Assembly (NCBI RefSeq): GCF_042648505.1
Contig: NZ_JBHRXK010000001.1
Coordinates: forward strand, 372,001-436,000
Direction of reading: 5' to 3'
Origin: Lysobacter_L cavernae
GTDB lineage: Bacteria; Pseudomonadota; Gammaproteobacteria; Xanthomonadales; Xanthomonadaceae
Length of the DNA: 64,000 bases
Below, one piece after another: positions 34,933 through 43,692 of this stretch. Numbering within the stretch: the stretch's first letter is position 1; every line of letters begins with the position of its first letter. The position numbers were made by a program, and so were the translations under genes. The notes below the pieces were generated by a model. That model was not told the origin of the DNA, made no database searches, and worked only from the letters and a program-made list of their open reading frames with translations.

Positions 34933-36018
34933 TCAGTCGCCGAGCAGGGAAGCGGAGATCCCCGGGGTGACCCGTGGCCGTAGCGCCAGCCGGACCGCCA
35001 GGTTGCGGGCGGCGGCGCGGTAAGCCTGGGCGGCGGCCGAATCCGGCGCGGCGATCACCACCGGCACGCCGGCATCGCCCTGCTCGCGGATCGTGATCTC
35101 CAGCGGCAGGCTGCCCAGCAGCGGTACACCGTATTGCGCCGCCATGCGCGCACCACCGCCCTCGCCGAACACGTGCTCGGCATGGCCGCAGTTCGAGCAC
35201 ACGTGCACCGCCATGTTCTCGACCAGGCCCAGCACCGGCACCTGCACCTTCTCGAACATCTTCAGCGCCTTGCGCGCGTCGAGCGTAGCCACGTCCTGCG
35301 GCGTGGTCACGATCACCGCACCGGCGACCGGGATCTTCTGCGCCAGCGTCAGCTGGATGTCGCCGGTGCCCGGCGGCAGGTCGACGATCAGGTAATCGAG
35401 CCCTTCTCCATCGGGCCCGCCCCAACGCGTCTCATTGAGCAACTGGGTCAAGGCGGAGGTCGCCATCGGCCCGCGCCAGATCATCGGCGTGTCCTGCTCG
35501 ACCAGCAGGCCGATCGACATCGCTTCGATGCCGTGCGCGCGCATCGGCTCGATGGTCTTGCCATCGGGGCTGTCGGGACGCCCGCTCAGGCCGAGCATGG
35601 TCGGGATGCTGGGGCCGTAGATATCGGCATCGAGCACGCCCACGCGTGCACCATCGGCCGCCAGGGCCAGCGCCAGATTGACCGCAGTCGTCGACTTGCC
35701 GACCCCGCCTTTGCCCGAGCCGATCGCGATCAGGTTGCGCACGCTCGGCAGCGGCGACAGATTCGGCTGCACCGCGTGCGAGGTGATGCGTTGCTGGATG
35801 TCGAGCCGCGCTAGCGTGCCGCCTTCGGCTTCGACGATGCGCGCCACTTCAGCCTGCAGCCATGGCTTCAGGCCCTCGCAGGCAAAGCCGAGCGTGAGCT
35901 CGACGGCAACACGGCCTTCTGCTTCCACCACGCGAATCCGTGCGCCGCTTTCGGCCAACGCGACCTGCGTTTCAGGCAGGAACAATGCGGCGATACGGGA
36001 TTGCAACAACTCACTCAC
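34933..36018 (-). CDS. apbC: Iron-sulfur cluster carrier protein ApbC (Mrp/NBP35 family)
   Basis: P-loop ATPase that binds and transfers Fe-S clusters. The 361-aa protein has an N-terminal MIP18/DUF59-like domain (about 1-85), a deviant Walker A (GKGGVGKST at 102-110), the DADIYGPSIPTMLG switch and the cluster-binding CxxC (Cys274, Cys277 in HVCSNCGH). The start is GTG at 36018; an ATG 8 bases upstream is out of frame and closes at once. It is divergent from the TonB-dependent receptor. Confidence 0.95.
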   Translation of the reverse strand: MSELLQSRIAALFLPETQVALAESGARIRVVEAEGRVAVELTLGFACEGLKPWLQAEVARIVEAEGGTLARLDIQQRITSHAVQPNLSPLPSVRNLIAIGSGKGGVGKSTTAVNLALALAADGARVGVLDADIYGPSIPTMLGLSGRPDSPDGKTIEPMRAHGIEAMSIGLLVEQDTPMIWRGPMATSALTQLLNETRWGGPDGEGLDYLIVDLPPGTGDIQLTLAQKIPVAGAVIVTTPQDVATLDARKALKMFEKVQVPVLGLVENMAVHVCSNCGHAEHVFGEGGGARMAAQYGVPLLGSLPLEITIREQGDAGVPVVIAAPDSAAAQAYRAAARNLAVRLALRPRVTPGISASLLGD

Positions 36019-36175
36019 AACTCATCACCTTTGCCAAATCTGGCGAGAACTTATGGGGCTAGCAAAGCATTGTTAACGACATGTTACGGTCGAACCGTCA
36101 AGGGGTTTGACGCAGTTCACGGTCCAGGACGGATCGAACCAATCGCACTGGAAGTTCATTTAAAGGGGATTTTAG

Positions 36176-39028
36176 ATGGCAGTATCCTATAAGCGGCTGC
36201 AGCGCAGCCGTCTGAGCACCGCTTTGTTCGCCGCCGTACTGATGCCGATCGCTGGCGCGGCCTTCGCGCAGGACAGCACCGCAGAAGGCAACGAGAGTGC
36301 CACCGAGCTGGACAAGGTCACCGTCACTGGCTCACTCATTCCGCAGACGCAGCTCGAGAACTTCACGCCGGTCACCGTGATTTCGGCCGAAGACATCCAG
36401 ATGCGCGGTTTCACCAGCGTGTCGGATGTGCTGCAGCAATCCACCTACCAGACGGGCGGCTTTCAGGGCGGTCAGACCTCGGCCTCGTTCACCCAGGGCG
36501 CCGAAGCTGCCGGTATGTTCGGCCTGGATCCGGGCTACACCAAGTACCTGATCAACGGCCGCCCGATGTCCAATTATCCGGCGCTGTACAACGGCTCGGA
36601 CACGTTCAACAACGTCAGCGGCATCCCGGTCGATCTGGTCGAGCGCATCGAGATCCTGCCCGGTGGCCAGTCGTCGCTGTACGGCTCCGACGCCATCGCC
36701 GGCGTGGTCAACGTCATCCTCAAGAAGCAGACCGACGGCCTGACGGTCAACCTGCGCGGCGGCTGGTACGGCGAAGGCGGCGGTGACACCTTCCGCATGA
36801 GCGTGTCCGACGGCTTCACCAGCACTGATGGCCGCTTCAACCTGATCGCCGGCCTGCAGTACGAAGACCGCGACCCGATCTGGGGTCATCAGCGCGACCT
36901 GACCAAGCAGTACAACACCGACGGCTATTCGGCCCCGGTGGCAAGCCGTGACTACGTGATCATCAACGGCTCGGCGCGCAACACCTACCTGTTCCTCGAC
37001 CCGAACAACTGCGAGAACGTCACCGGCCAGTTCGGTGGCACCGAAGGCCTGCAGACCCGTCCTGGCTTCGGCCAGTACTGCGGCTCGTTCATGAGCCCAG
37101 GCTACCGCACCATCAAGAACGGCAAGGAGGCCACGCAGGTCTATGCGCACGCCACCTACGACGTCAACGACAACATCCAGTTGTACGGCGACCTGCTGAC
37201 CAACAACGAAGACGTCGAGTACGCGACGGGCTCCAGCTACACCTGGTGGGGCACCAGCGCCAAGTACGGTTATTACTACGATCCGGACCAGCGCGCCCTA
37301 CTGAACCTGCAGCGCGCGTTCTCGCCGGAAGACATCGGTGGCCTTGGCTACCGGGACATCATGAACACCGACAAGAACCGGTCCTACCAGGTGACCCTGG
37401 GAGGCAGCGGCCGCTTTGGCACCAACTGGGACTGGGATGTCGGCTTCACCCGTACCCAGTACAAGCTGACCGAACGCAACTGGGTCCGTTTCGCCGACGC
37501 GATCGACGACTACTTCGTCGCCAACGTGCTCGGCCCGCAGTTGGGCACGCACCGCGGTGTTTATCCGATCTTCCGCCCCAATTACGAAGCGTTCTACCAG
37601 CCGATGTCGCCTGCCGACTTCGCCAGCTTCACCGGCTTCGTCAACACCGAGAGCGAAACCGTCGACAACACCCTGCGCGCACAGCTGACCAACGCGTCGC
37701 TGTTCTCGCTGCCGGGCGGTGACGCCGGTCTGGCCGTGGTGGTGGAAGGCGGCTCGTCGAGCTGGGACTACACGCCCGACGCGCGCATGCTGCAGGATCC
37801 GGACACGCTCGAATCGGAAATCTGGGGCCAGACCTCGGTCAGCGGCTCGGGTGACCGCGACCGCTACGCGGTGACCGGCGAACTGCGCCTGCCGCTGTGG
37901 GAGCCGCTCACGGTGACCGTCGCCGGCCGTTACGACGCCTTCAAGGTCGCCGGCAGCACCATCGACAAGCCGACCTACAGCCTGGGTGTCGAGTACCGTC
38001 CGGTCGACAGCTTCCTGCTGCGCGGCAAGTACGGCACGGCGTTCCGCGCACCGACCCTGTCGGACGTGTTCCAGGGCATGAGCGGCTACTACACCTCCAG
38101 CACCGACTACTACCGCTGCTCGCTGGAAGATCCCAGCTTCACGCCGGGCAACACCGACGACTGCACGTACGACAACCAGCAGTACTTCGGCCAGCAGTCG
38201 GGCAACCCCGACCTGCAGCCGATCGAGGCCGACGTGTGGAACCTCGGCTTCGTGTGGGCGCCGATGAACAACCTGTCGCTGTCGGTGGACTACTTCAGCT
38301 GGGACATCCGCGACGAAGTCGACCAGCTGAGCAACGACCAGCTGCTGCTGGCGGAGTACTTCTGCCGCACCGGCCAGACCAACACCGCCTCGACGGGTTG
38401 CGAGACCGCACTGGCCTGGGTCAAGCGTGGCGCCAACAACGAGATCGAGTCGGTCTACACCCCGAAGGTCAACGTGTCACAGCAGAAGCTGGAAGCGGTC
38501 ACCGCCAGCCTCAACTACCTGCTCGACGTCGGCAAATGGGGCTCACTGGCCTTCGCCGGCAACTACACCAACAACATCAAGCATACGGTGACCCCGCTGC
38601 CCGGCGCGGAGGAGATCGACCTGCTGCGTGATCCGTACTACATGTGGGTGTACGACGCCTATGCGAAGACCCGCGCCGATGCGTCGGTGGGCTGGAACAT
38701 CGGCAAGTGGACGACGACCGCGTACGCCAACCGGATCGGCAAGACGCCGAACTACCTCGCGTACAGCTCTCAGTCGTGGGACTACGTGAACTCCGCAGGC
38801 GCGAAGGCCGGCTGGTGGTCGCCGTACACCACGTACAACCTGAGCCTCAACTACGAAGCCACCGAAAACGTCCGCTTGTCGTTGCTCGTGAACAACGTGC
38901 TCAACAAGATGCCGGACTATCAGGCGGCGAACTATCCGGGCACCTCGACCACGCCCTACAACAACTACCTGTACAACCCGTACGGCCGTTCGATGTACCT
39001 GGAAATGCGCTACAACTTCGGCAAGTAA
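36176..39028 (+). CDS. TonB-dependent outer-membrane receptor
   Basis: A 950-aa outer-membrane transporter. The signal peptide is about 1-31 (ends AFA). A TonB-box-like LDKVTVTGS lies at about 45-53, a plug domain to about residue 190 carries VERIEILPGGQSSLYGSDAIAGVVN, and a 22-stranded barrel ends YLEMRYNFGK. Six barrel cysteines fall in three close pairs (279/302, 648/663, 730/742), probably disulfide-closed outer loops. This fits the large Xanthomonadales/Caulobacterales receptor type often used for peptides or glycans. No transporter or regulator is next to it, so the substrate is unknown. GGGG precedes the ATG as ribosome-binding site. Confidence 0.9.
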   Translation: MAVSYKRLQRSRLSTALFAAVLMPIAGAAFAQDSTAEGNESATELDKVTVTGSLIPQTQLENFTPVTVISAEDIQMRGFTSVSDVLQQSTYQTGGFQGGQTSASFTQGAEAAGMFGLDPGYTKYLINGRPMSNYPALYNGSDTFNNVSGIPVDLVERIEILPGGQSSLYGSDAIAGVVNVILKKQTDGLTVNLRGGWYGEGGGDTFRMSVSDGFTSTDGRFNLIAGLQYEDRDPIWGHQRDLTKQYNTDGYSAPVASRDYVIINGSARNTYLFLDPNNCENVTGQFGGTEGLQTRPGFGQYCGSFMSPGYRTIKNGKEATQVYAHATYDVNDNIQLYGDLLTNNEDVEYATGSSYTWWGTSAKYGYYYDPDQRALLNLQRAFSPEDIGGLGYRDIMNTDKNRSYQVTLGGSGRFGTNWDWDVGFTRTQYKLTERNWVRFADAIDDYFVANVLGPQLGTHRGVYPIFRPNYEAFYQPMSPADFASFTGFVNTESETVDNTLRAQLTNASLFSLPGGDAGLAVVVEGGSSSWDYTPDARMLQDPDTLESEIWGQTSVSGSGDRDRYAVTGELRLPLWEPLTVTVAGRYDAFKVAGSTIDKPTYSLGVEYRPVDSFLLRGKYGTAFRAPTLSDVFQGMSGYYTSSTDYYRCSLEDPSFTPGNTDDCTYDNQQYFGQQSGNPDLQPIEADVWNLGFVWAPMNNLSLSVDYFSWDIRDEVDQLSNDQLLLAEYFCRTGQTNTASTGCETALAWVKRGANNEIESVYTPKVNVSQQKLEAVTASLNYLLDVGKWGSLAFAGNYTNNIKHTVTPLPGAEEIDLLRDPYYMWVYDAYAKTRADASVGWNIGKWTTTAYANRIGKTPNYLAYSSQSWDYVNSAGAKAGWWSPYTTYNLSLNYEATENVRLSLLVNNVLNKMPDYQAANYPGTSTTPYNNYLYNPYGRSMYLEMRYNFGK

Positions 39029-39049
39029 GGCGTACATAACCGATGCACC

Positions 39050-39077
39050 CGACCCCGCCGAAAGGCGGGGTCTTTTT
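39050..39077 (+). terminator. Intrinsic terminator of the TonB-dependent receptor gene
   Basis: GACCCCGCC-GAAA-GGCGGGGTCTTTTT is a 9-bp GC stem with a GAAA tetraloop and a T-run, 22 bases after the stop. Confidence 0.9.
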
Positions 39078-39178
39078 ATGTGCGTCGTGCGGACCACCGC
39101 CTCTTCCATACGCTAACGGATGCGGTATAAGGGCTGGAGCGTGCCGCGCACGAATCCATCGATCCCTGGGAGGGGAAC

Positions 39179-39628
39179 ATGCGTACGAAATTGCTTGCCC
39201 TGCTGTTGCTGGCCATGCCGGCCCTTGCCGCTTCAACTGCTGCTTTCGCACAGACCTCGCCGGTCGGCACCTGGACCACCATCGACGACAAGACTCAGAA
39301 ACCGAAGTCGGTCGTCGAGGTCTACCAGGCCAAGGACGGCAGTCTGGCCGGTCGCGTCAGCGACGTCCTGCAGTCCGATCGCGGTCCCAACCCGGTCTGC
39401 GACAAGTGCTCCGGCGACCGCAAGAACCAGCCGGTCAAGGGCATGGTGATCCTGTGGGGCATCAAGCAGAAGGGCGATACCTGGGAGGGCGGCCAGATCC
39501 TCGACCCGACCAGCGGCAAGGTCTACTCGGTGAAGGTGACACCGATCGAAGGCGGCAAGAAGCTCGAGGTCCGCGGCTTCATGGGCTTCTCGCTGCTCGG
39601 CCGCACCCAGACCTGGGTTCGGCGGTAA
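39179..39628 (+). CDS. DUF2147 family secreted protein
   Basis: A 149-aa exported protein of family DUF2147, function unknown. A signal peptide of about 25 residues ends AFAQ. The domain shows SPVGTWTTIDDKTQKPKS, a NPVCDKCSGDRKNQPVKGM stretch with a CxxC pair, and EVRGFMGFSLLGRTQTWVR, all typical. The ATG follows a GGGAGGGG ribosome-binding site. It is monocistronic between two terminators. Confidence 0.9.
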   Translation: MRTKLLALLLLAMPALAASTAAFAQTSPVGTWTTIDDKTQKPKSVVEVYQAKDGSLAGRVSDVLQSDRGPNPVCDKCSGDRKNQPVKGMVILWGIKQKGDTWEGGQILDPTSGKVYSVKVTPIEGGKKLEVRGFMGFSLLGRTQTWVRR

Positions 39629-39718
39629 TCCAGATTTCGCCTGGGTTACCCCAAGGTTTGCCACGGCAAACCTCGGGCTCCAGCCAGTGCGCCCCTCATT
39701 CGCGCCTGCGGCGCGAAT

Positions 39719-39746
39719 CGCCCCCTGACTCAGGGGGCTTGTTTAT
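39719..39746 (+). terminator. Intrinsic terminator downstream of the DUF2147 gene
   Basis: GCCCCCTGACTCAGGGGGCTTGTTTAT is a 7-bp stem with a T-rich tail. Just before it, ATTCGCGCCTGCGGCGCGAAT (39700-39720) is another palindrome. Both lie within the 220-base gap before metG. Confidence 0.75.
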
Positions 39747-39814
39747 GGTGCTCCGGAACACCTGATAGCTAAGTCGCTCCATTTCCAGTGGAAAGGTGAG
39801 CGGAGGCCGCATGC

Positions 39815-39820
39815 GATAAT
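39815..39820 (+). promoter_or_regulatory. Candidate -10 box of metG
   Basis: GATAAT followed by CGCGG lies 29 bases before the metG ATG and matches 5 of 6 consensus bases. No -35 is evident. Confidence 0.4.
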
Positions 39821-39848
39821 CGCGGCTCTCTTCGCCGTCCGGTTCCCC

Positions 39849-42005
39849 ATGTCCCGCGAGTTCGTCGTCACCTGCGCCCTGCCCTACGCCAACGGGCCCC
39901 TGCACCTTGGCCACCTGGTCGGTTACACCCAGGCCGACATCTGGTGCCGCGCGCAGCGCATGTCCGGCCACAGAGCCTGGTACGTCTGCGCCGACGACAC
40001 CCACGGCACGCCGATCATGCTCGCCGCCGAGAAAGCCGGGACCACGCCGGAAGCCTTCATCGCCGGCGTCCAAGCGAGCCACGAGCGCGACTTCGCCGAC
40101 TTCGGCGTCGCTTTCGACCATTACGACTCGACCAACTCCGCGCGCAACCGCACGCTGACCGAGGCCTTCTACGCCAAGCTCGACCACAACGGCCACATCG
40201 GCCGGCGTTCGGTCGCACAGCTGTACGACGCGGTCAAGGGTATGTTCCTGCCCGACCGCTACGTCAAGGGCATCTGCCCCAACTGCGGCACGCCCGACCA
40301 GTACGGCGACAACTGCGAGAACTGCGGCGCCACCTACTCGCCAACCGAACTCAAGGAGCCGCGCTCGGTGATCAGCGGCGCCGCGCCGGAGCTGCGTGAG
40401 TCCGAGCACTTCTTCTTCGAGGTCGGCCAGTTCGAGGATTTCCTGCGCCAGTGGCTGGCCGGCGATGTCGCCGTGCCCGGCGTCAAGGCCAAGTTGCAGG
40501 AGTGGCTCAACGCCGAAGGCGGCCTGCGCGCATGGGACATCTCGCGCGATGCGCCCTACTTCGGCTTCCAGATCCCCGGCCACCCGGGCAAATACCTGTA
40601 CGTGTGGCTGGATGCGCCGATCGGCTACCTGGCGAGCTTCCAGGCGCTGTGCGAGCGCGAGGGCCTGGATTTCTGGTCCTACTTCGCCCGCGACAGCCAG
40701 GCCGAGCTTCATCATTTCATCGGCAAGGACATCGTCAACTTCCACGGCCTGTTCTGGCCGGCGGTGCTGCACGGCGCCGGTTTCCGCGCGCCCACGCGCC
40801 TGCACGTCAACGGTTACCTGACCGTCGACGGCGCCAAGATGTCGAAGTCGCGCGGCACCTTCGTGATGGCGCGTACCTACCTCGACGCCGGCCTCGACCC
40901 GGAAGCGCTGCGCTACTACTACGCAACCAAGACCGCCGGCGGCGTCGACGACCTCGACCTCAACCTGGCCGACTTCGTGGCGCGGGTGAACGCCGACCTG
41001 GTCGGCAAGTTCGTCAACCTCGCCAGCCGTTGCGCCGGCTTCATCGACAAGCGTTTCGACGGCCAGCTCGCCGCCGCATTGCCCGACCATGCGATGTATG
41101 CGCGCTTCACCGCGCAGCTGGCGCCGATCGCCGAGGCCTACGCGCGTAACGAGGCCGCCACCGCGCTGCGCCTGACCATGGCGCTGGCCGACGAGGCCAA
41201 CAAGTACATCGACGAGCACAAGCCGTGGGTGCTGGCCAAGCAGGACGGCGCGGACGCGCAGCTGCAGGCGGTATGCACACAGGGCCTGAACCTGTTCCGC
41301 GTGCTCAATGCCGCGCTGAAGCCGGTGCTGCCGCGCGTGGCCGCACAGGCCGAGACCTTCCTCGCTGCGCCCGTCGCGACCTGGGACGACGTTGCCGCGC
41401 CGCTGCTTTCGCACCGCATCGCCAGCTACACCCCCTTGTTCACCCGCATCGACCCCAAGCACATCGACACCATGATTGACGCCTCGAAGGAATCGCTGAA
41501 GACCGTAGACATCGCCGCGGTCCCCCAAGGGGACTTCCTTCGGGGCGTAGGAGTGGCTTCAGCCGCGAAACCCGGCGCGGCAAATACTGGGGAGAAGCTC
41601 GCGGCTGAAGCCGCTCCTACAGCCGAAGGGAGTCCTGGTGGGGCAACAGCCGCTGCCACGACTGCGGGGAGCGCCATCATCGGTATCGACGATTTCGCCA
41701 AGCTCGACCTGCGCGTCGGCAAGGTGCTGGCCTGCGAGTTCGTCGACGGCTCCGACAAGCTGCTGCGTTTTGAACTCGACGCCGGTGATCTCGGCAAGCG
41801 CCAGATCTTCTCCGGCATCCGCGGCTCCTACGGTGAGCCGGACCAACTGGTCGGCCGCAACGTGGTGTTCATTGCCAATCTGGCCCCGCGCAAAATGCGC
41901 TTCGGCCTCAGCGAGGGCATGATCCTGTCGGCCGGTTTCGACGGCGGTAGCCTGTTCCTGCTCGATGCCGATAACGGTGCGCAGCCGGGCATGCCGGTGC
42001 GTTGA
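39849..42005 (+). CDS. metG: Methionyl-tRNA synthetase, with a REP-encoded segment in its linker
   Basis: Charges tRNA-Met. The 718-aa protein is the long, dimerising form. It has PYANGPLHLGH (the HIGH-type motif, 17-22), two CxxC zinc knuckles (CPNCG and CENCG, about 143-162), KMSKS at 330-334, an anticodon-binding domain to about 560, and a C-terminal OB-fold tRNA-binding domain from about 610 (DFAKLDLRVGKV). The linker at about 567-591 is encoded by an inverted pair of family C REP sequences (41547-41620) read in frame as Ala/Gly-rich coil. The reading frame is intact, so the enzyme should be functional. Confidence 0.97.
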   Translation: MSREFVVTCALPYANGPLHLGHLVGYTQADIWCRAQRMSGHRAWYVCADDTHGTPIMLAAEKAGTTPEAFIAGVQASHERDFADFGVAFDHYDSTNSARNRTLTEAFYAKLDHNGHIGRRSVAQLYDAVKGMFLPDRYVKGICPNCGTPDQYGDNCENCGATYSPTELKEPRSVISGAAPELRESEHFFFEVGQFEDFLRQWLAGDVAVPGVKAKLQEWLNAEGGLRAWDISRDAPYFGFQIPGHPGKYLYVWLDAPIGYLASFQALCEREGLDFWSYFARDSQAELHHFIGKDIVNFHGLFWPAVLHGAGFRAPTRLHVNGYLTVDGAKMSKSRGTFVMARTYLDAGLDPEALRYYYATKTAGGVDDLDLNLADFVARVNADLVGKFVNLASRCAGFIDKRFDGQLAAALPDHAMYARFTAQLAPIAEAYARNEAATALRLTMALADEANKYIDEHKPWVLAKQDGADAQLQAVCTQGLNLFRVLNAALKPVLPRVAAQAETFLAAPVATWDDVAAPLLSHRIASYTPLFTRIDPKHIDTMIDASKESLKTVDIAAVPQGDFLRGVGVASAAKPGAANTGEKLAAEAAPTAEGSPGGATAAATTAGSAIIGIDDFAKLDLRVGKVLACEFVDGSDKLLRFELDAGDLGKRQIFSGIRGSYGEPDQLVGRNVVFIANLAPRKMRFGLSEGMILSAGFDGGSLFLLDADNGAQPGMPVR
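41547..41620. repeat. Family C REP pair (copy C2) inside the metG coding frame
   Basis: GTAGGAGTGGCTTCAGCCGCGA at 41547-41568 and its inverted partner, ending CGCGGCTGAAGCCGCTCCTAC at 41620, lie inside metG. They match the intergenic copies at 12552-12632 and 62231-62307. The insertion keeps frame and introduces no stop, encoding a low-complexity linker between two domains. Confidence 0.92.
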
Positions 42006-42020
42006 GGCCGTAATCTTGGA

Positions 42021-42184
42021 GCCCTCTCCCTCCGGGAGAGGGGTTGGGGTGAGGGCCAACGGAGCATCGGCGGCGCAGTTCGCAGCAACGGCAATCAGCT
42101 CACACGTTCAACTGCGATCGGTGAAGCTCTGCACTCCCCGCCCCTCATCCGGCGCTGCGCGCCACCTTCTCCCAGAGGAGAAGG
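42021..42184. repeat. Family A hairpin-ended repeat, copy A2
   Basis: Left end GCCCTCTCCCTCCGGGAGAGGGGTTGGGGTGAGGG; right end CCCTCATCCGGCGCTGCGCGCCACC then TTCTCCCAGAGGAGAAGG. The ends match copy A1; the middle differs. It fills the gap from metG to rnfB and ends 15 bases before the rnfB ATG, so its last hairpin sits in the rnfB leader. Confidence 0.9.
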
Positions 42185-42199
42185 ATTCAAATCAGAGAC

Positions 42200-42625
42200 A
42201 TGCCCGACTTCATCGAACGCCTCGACCGCATCCTTCCGCAGACCCAATGCGGTCAATGCGGCTTCGCCGGTTGCCGTCCCTACGCCGAGGCGATGGCGGC
42301 GGGCGAGGCGGACATCGACCGCTGCCCGCCCGGTGGCGATGCCGGCGCGCGTGCTCTGGCGCGACTGCTGGAGGTGGCAGCCAAGCCTTACGACCGTAGC
42401 CGCGGTGCGCACCAGCCGGCGCCGGTGGCCCTGATCGTCGAAGCCGATTGCATCGGCTGCACCAAGTGCATCCAGGCCTGTCCGGTCGACGCCATCATCG
42501 GCGGCGCCAAACACATGCACACGGTGATCGAGCCGTTGTGCACCGGCTGCGAACTGTGCGTACCGGCCTGTCCGGTCGACTGCATCGTGCTGGTGCCGCC
42601 GCACAGCGCCGCAACACCGGGCTGA
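42200..42625 (+). CDS. rnfB: RnfB-like ferredoxin-type iron-sulfur protein (soluble, orphan)
   Basis: Electron-carrier protein related to the RnfB/RsxB subunit. Its 141 aa contain the N-terminal four-cysteine Fes cluster motif (Cys17, 20, 25, 42) and two ferredoxin 4Fe-4S motifs (Cys84, 87, 90, 94 and Cys114, 117, 120, 124). The N-terminal membrane helix of true RnfB is missing, and no rnfACDGE genes are in the window. Xanthomonadales commonly carry such a short, lone form. The AAGGA at the end of repeat A2 is 14 bases from the ATG, too far for an ideal ribosome-binding site. Confidence 0.88.
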   Translation: MPDFIERLDRILPQTQCGQCGFAGCRPYAEAMAAGEADIDRCPPGGDAGARALARLLEVAAKPYDRSRGAHQPAPVALIVEADCIGCTKCIQACPVDAIIGGAKHMHTVIEPLCTGCELCVPACPVDCIVLVPPHSAATPG

Positions 42626-42632
42626 CGGCGCG

Positions 42633-43676
42633 TTATTTCGCCTGTGCCGGCGCGGCGGTGTCCGTGGCAGCCGGCACGACACAAGCCGAGCACACGCGCT
42701 CGATCTTGTAGCCCTTGCCGCGCAGCTTCTCGACCACGCCGTCGTCACCCAGCAAATGCAGCGCGCCGACCACGACCAGGGTCTGGTCCTTCTTGACGCC
42801 GTCAAGCATCTTCTGGATCTGCGGCACCCAGCTGTCGTTGCGCTCGACGTTGACGATGCGATAGGTCTCGGGGGTCTTTTCGCGCATTTCCACGCGTGTC
42901 AGCGTGTCGAGCCGGGCGATGTCGCCATCGCGCCAGGCAGCATGCAGGTCACTGAGTTGCCCCGGCATTTCCTGTGGGCGATCGAGAAAGTCCTTGAGCG
43001 CCGCGATCTGCTCGGGCATCGGCGAGGCGTCGAGCACCCGCAACTGCACGTCCATCGACTCCAGCCCGCCGGTGGGCTTGCCGGCCACCAACGCCTGCTG
43101 CATCAGGTGCTGGTCGAGCCCCTGGTCGGCGCTGAACCCCATCGACTGCGACACGCCCAGCAGCAGCGACAGGTTGACGAACCACGGCTCATAGCCCTCG
43201 AACTGCGCGATCGAGGCGCCGCGCTGCGCCAGGATGCGATTGAATTTTTCGCGCAACGCCGCCGGCAGCACCTGGCTGAGCGTGCGGCCGTCGTCGTAGC
43301 CGGCAGCAGCCATGAATTTCTGCCCGGTGGCCGGATCGAGCATCTGCTCCGGCGGTACTTCGAACACGACCCGGCTGGCAACCCCGAATGCCTGGTCGAT
43401 GTCCGGCGACAGCGGGTAGTCGTCGGCCTTGAGCAGATGGAACGAACCGAGCAGGTAGACCGCGTTGTCCTGGTCCGAGACCTTCCACAGCAACGGCAGT
43501 GGCGGTGCTTTGGTCGATGCCGGCGTCGGCGCTGCGCTGCTGGCCGCGGCCGGTGTCGCAGGCCGCTCGGCCTCATGCGGTTCGACAGCGCGCTGTTCGA
43601 CGGCGAACGCCACCGACATCAGGGCGGCCAAGGCCAGCACGGACAGGCACAGGGTCTTCAGGTGGCGCATCGGCAT
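42633..43676 (-). CDS. TraB/GumN family protein
   Basis: A 347-aa exported protein of the TraB/PrgY/GumN family; some members are thought to be metalloproteases. A signal peptide (about 1-26) is followed by an Ala/Pro-rich linker and the domain. The hallmark histidines are in VYLLGSFHLLK and near the C-terminus in VVVGALHLLGDDGVVE, with Glu residues between. The start could be ATG 43676 or ATG 43670 (MRHLK). It lies 16 bases downstream of the DUF1684 gene and converges with rnfB, 7 bases apart. Confidence 0.87.
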   Translation of the reverse strand: MPMRHLKTLCLSVLALAALMSVAFAVEQRAVEPHEAERPATPAAASSAAPTPASTKAPPLPLLWKVSDQDNAVYLLGSFHLLKADDYPLSPDIDQAFGVASRVVFEVPPEQMLDPATGQKFMAAAGYDDGRTLSQVLPAALREKFNRILAQRGASIAQFEGYEPWFVNLSLLLGVSQSMGFSADQGLDQHLMQQALVAGKPTGGLESMDVQLRVLDASPMPEQIAALKDFLDRPQEMPGQLSDLHAAWRDGDIARLDTLTRVEMREKTPETYRIVNVERNDSWVPQIQKMLDGVKKDQTLVVVGALHLLGDDGVVEKLRGKGYKIERVCSACVVPAATDTAAPAQAK

Positions 43677-43692
43677 TGCATCCTTCGCGGTG

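Noticed and set aside
39696..41528. A minus-strand open frame of about 610 codons opposite metG
   Set aside because: metG is certain from the HIGH, zinc and KMSKS motifs; the opposite frame has no recognisable domain or ribosome-binding site.
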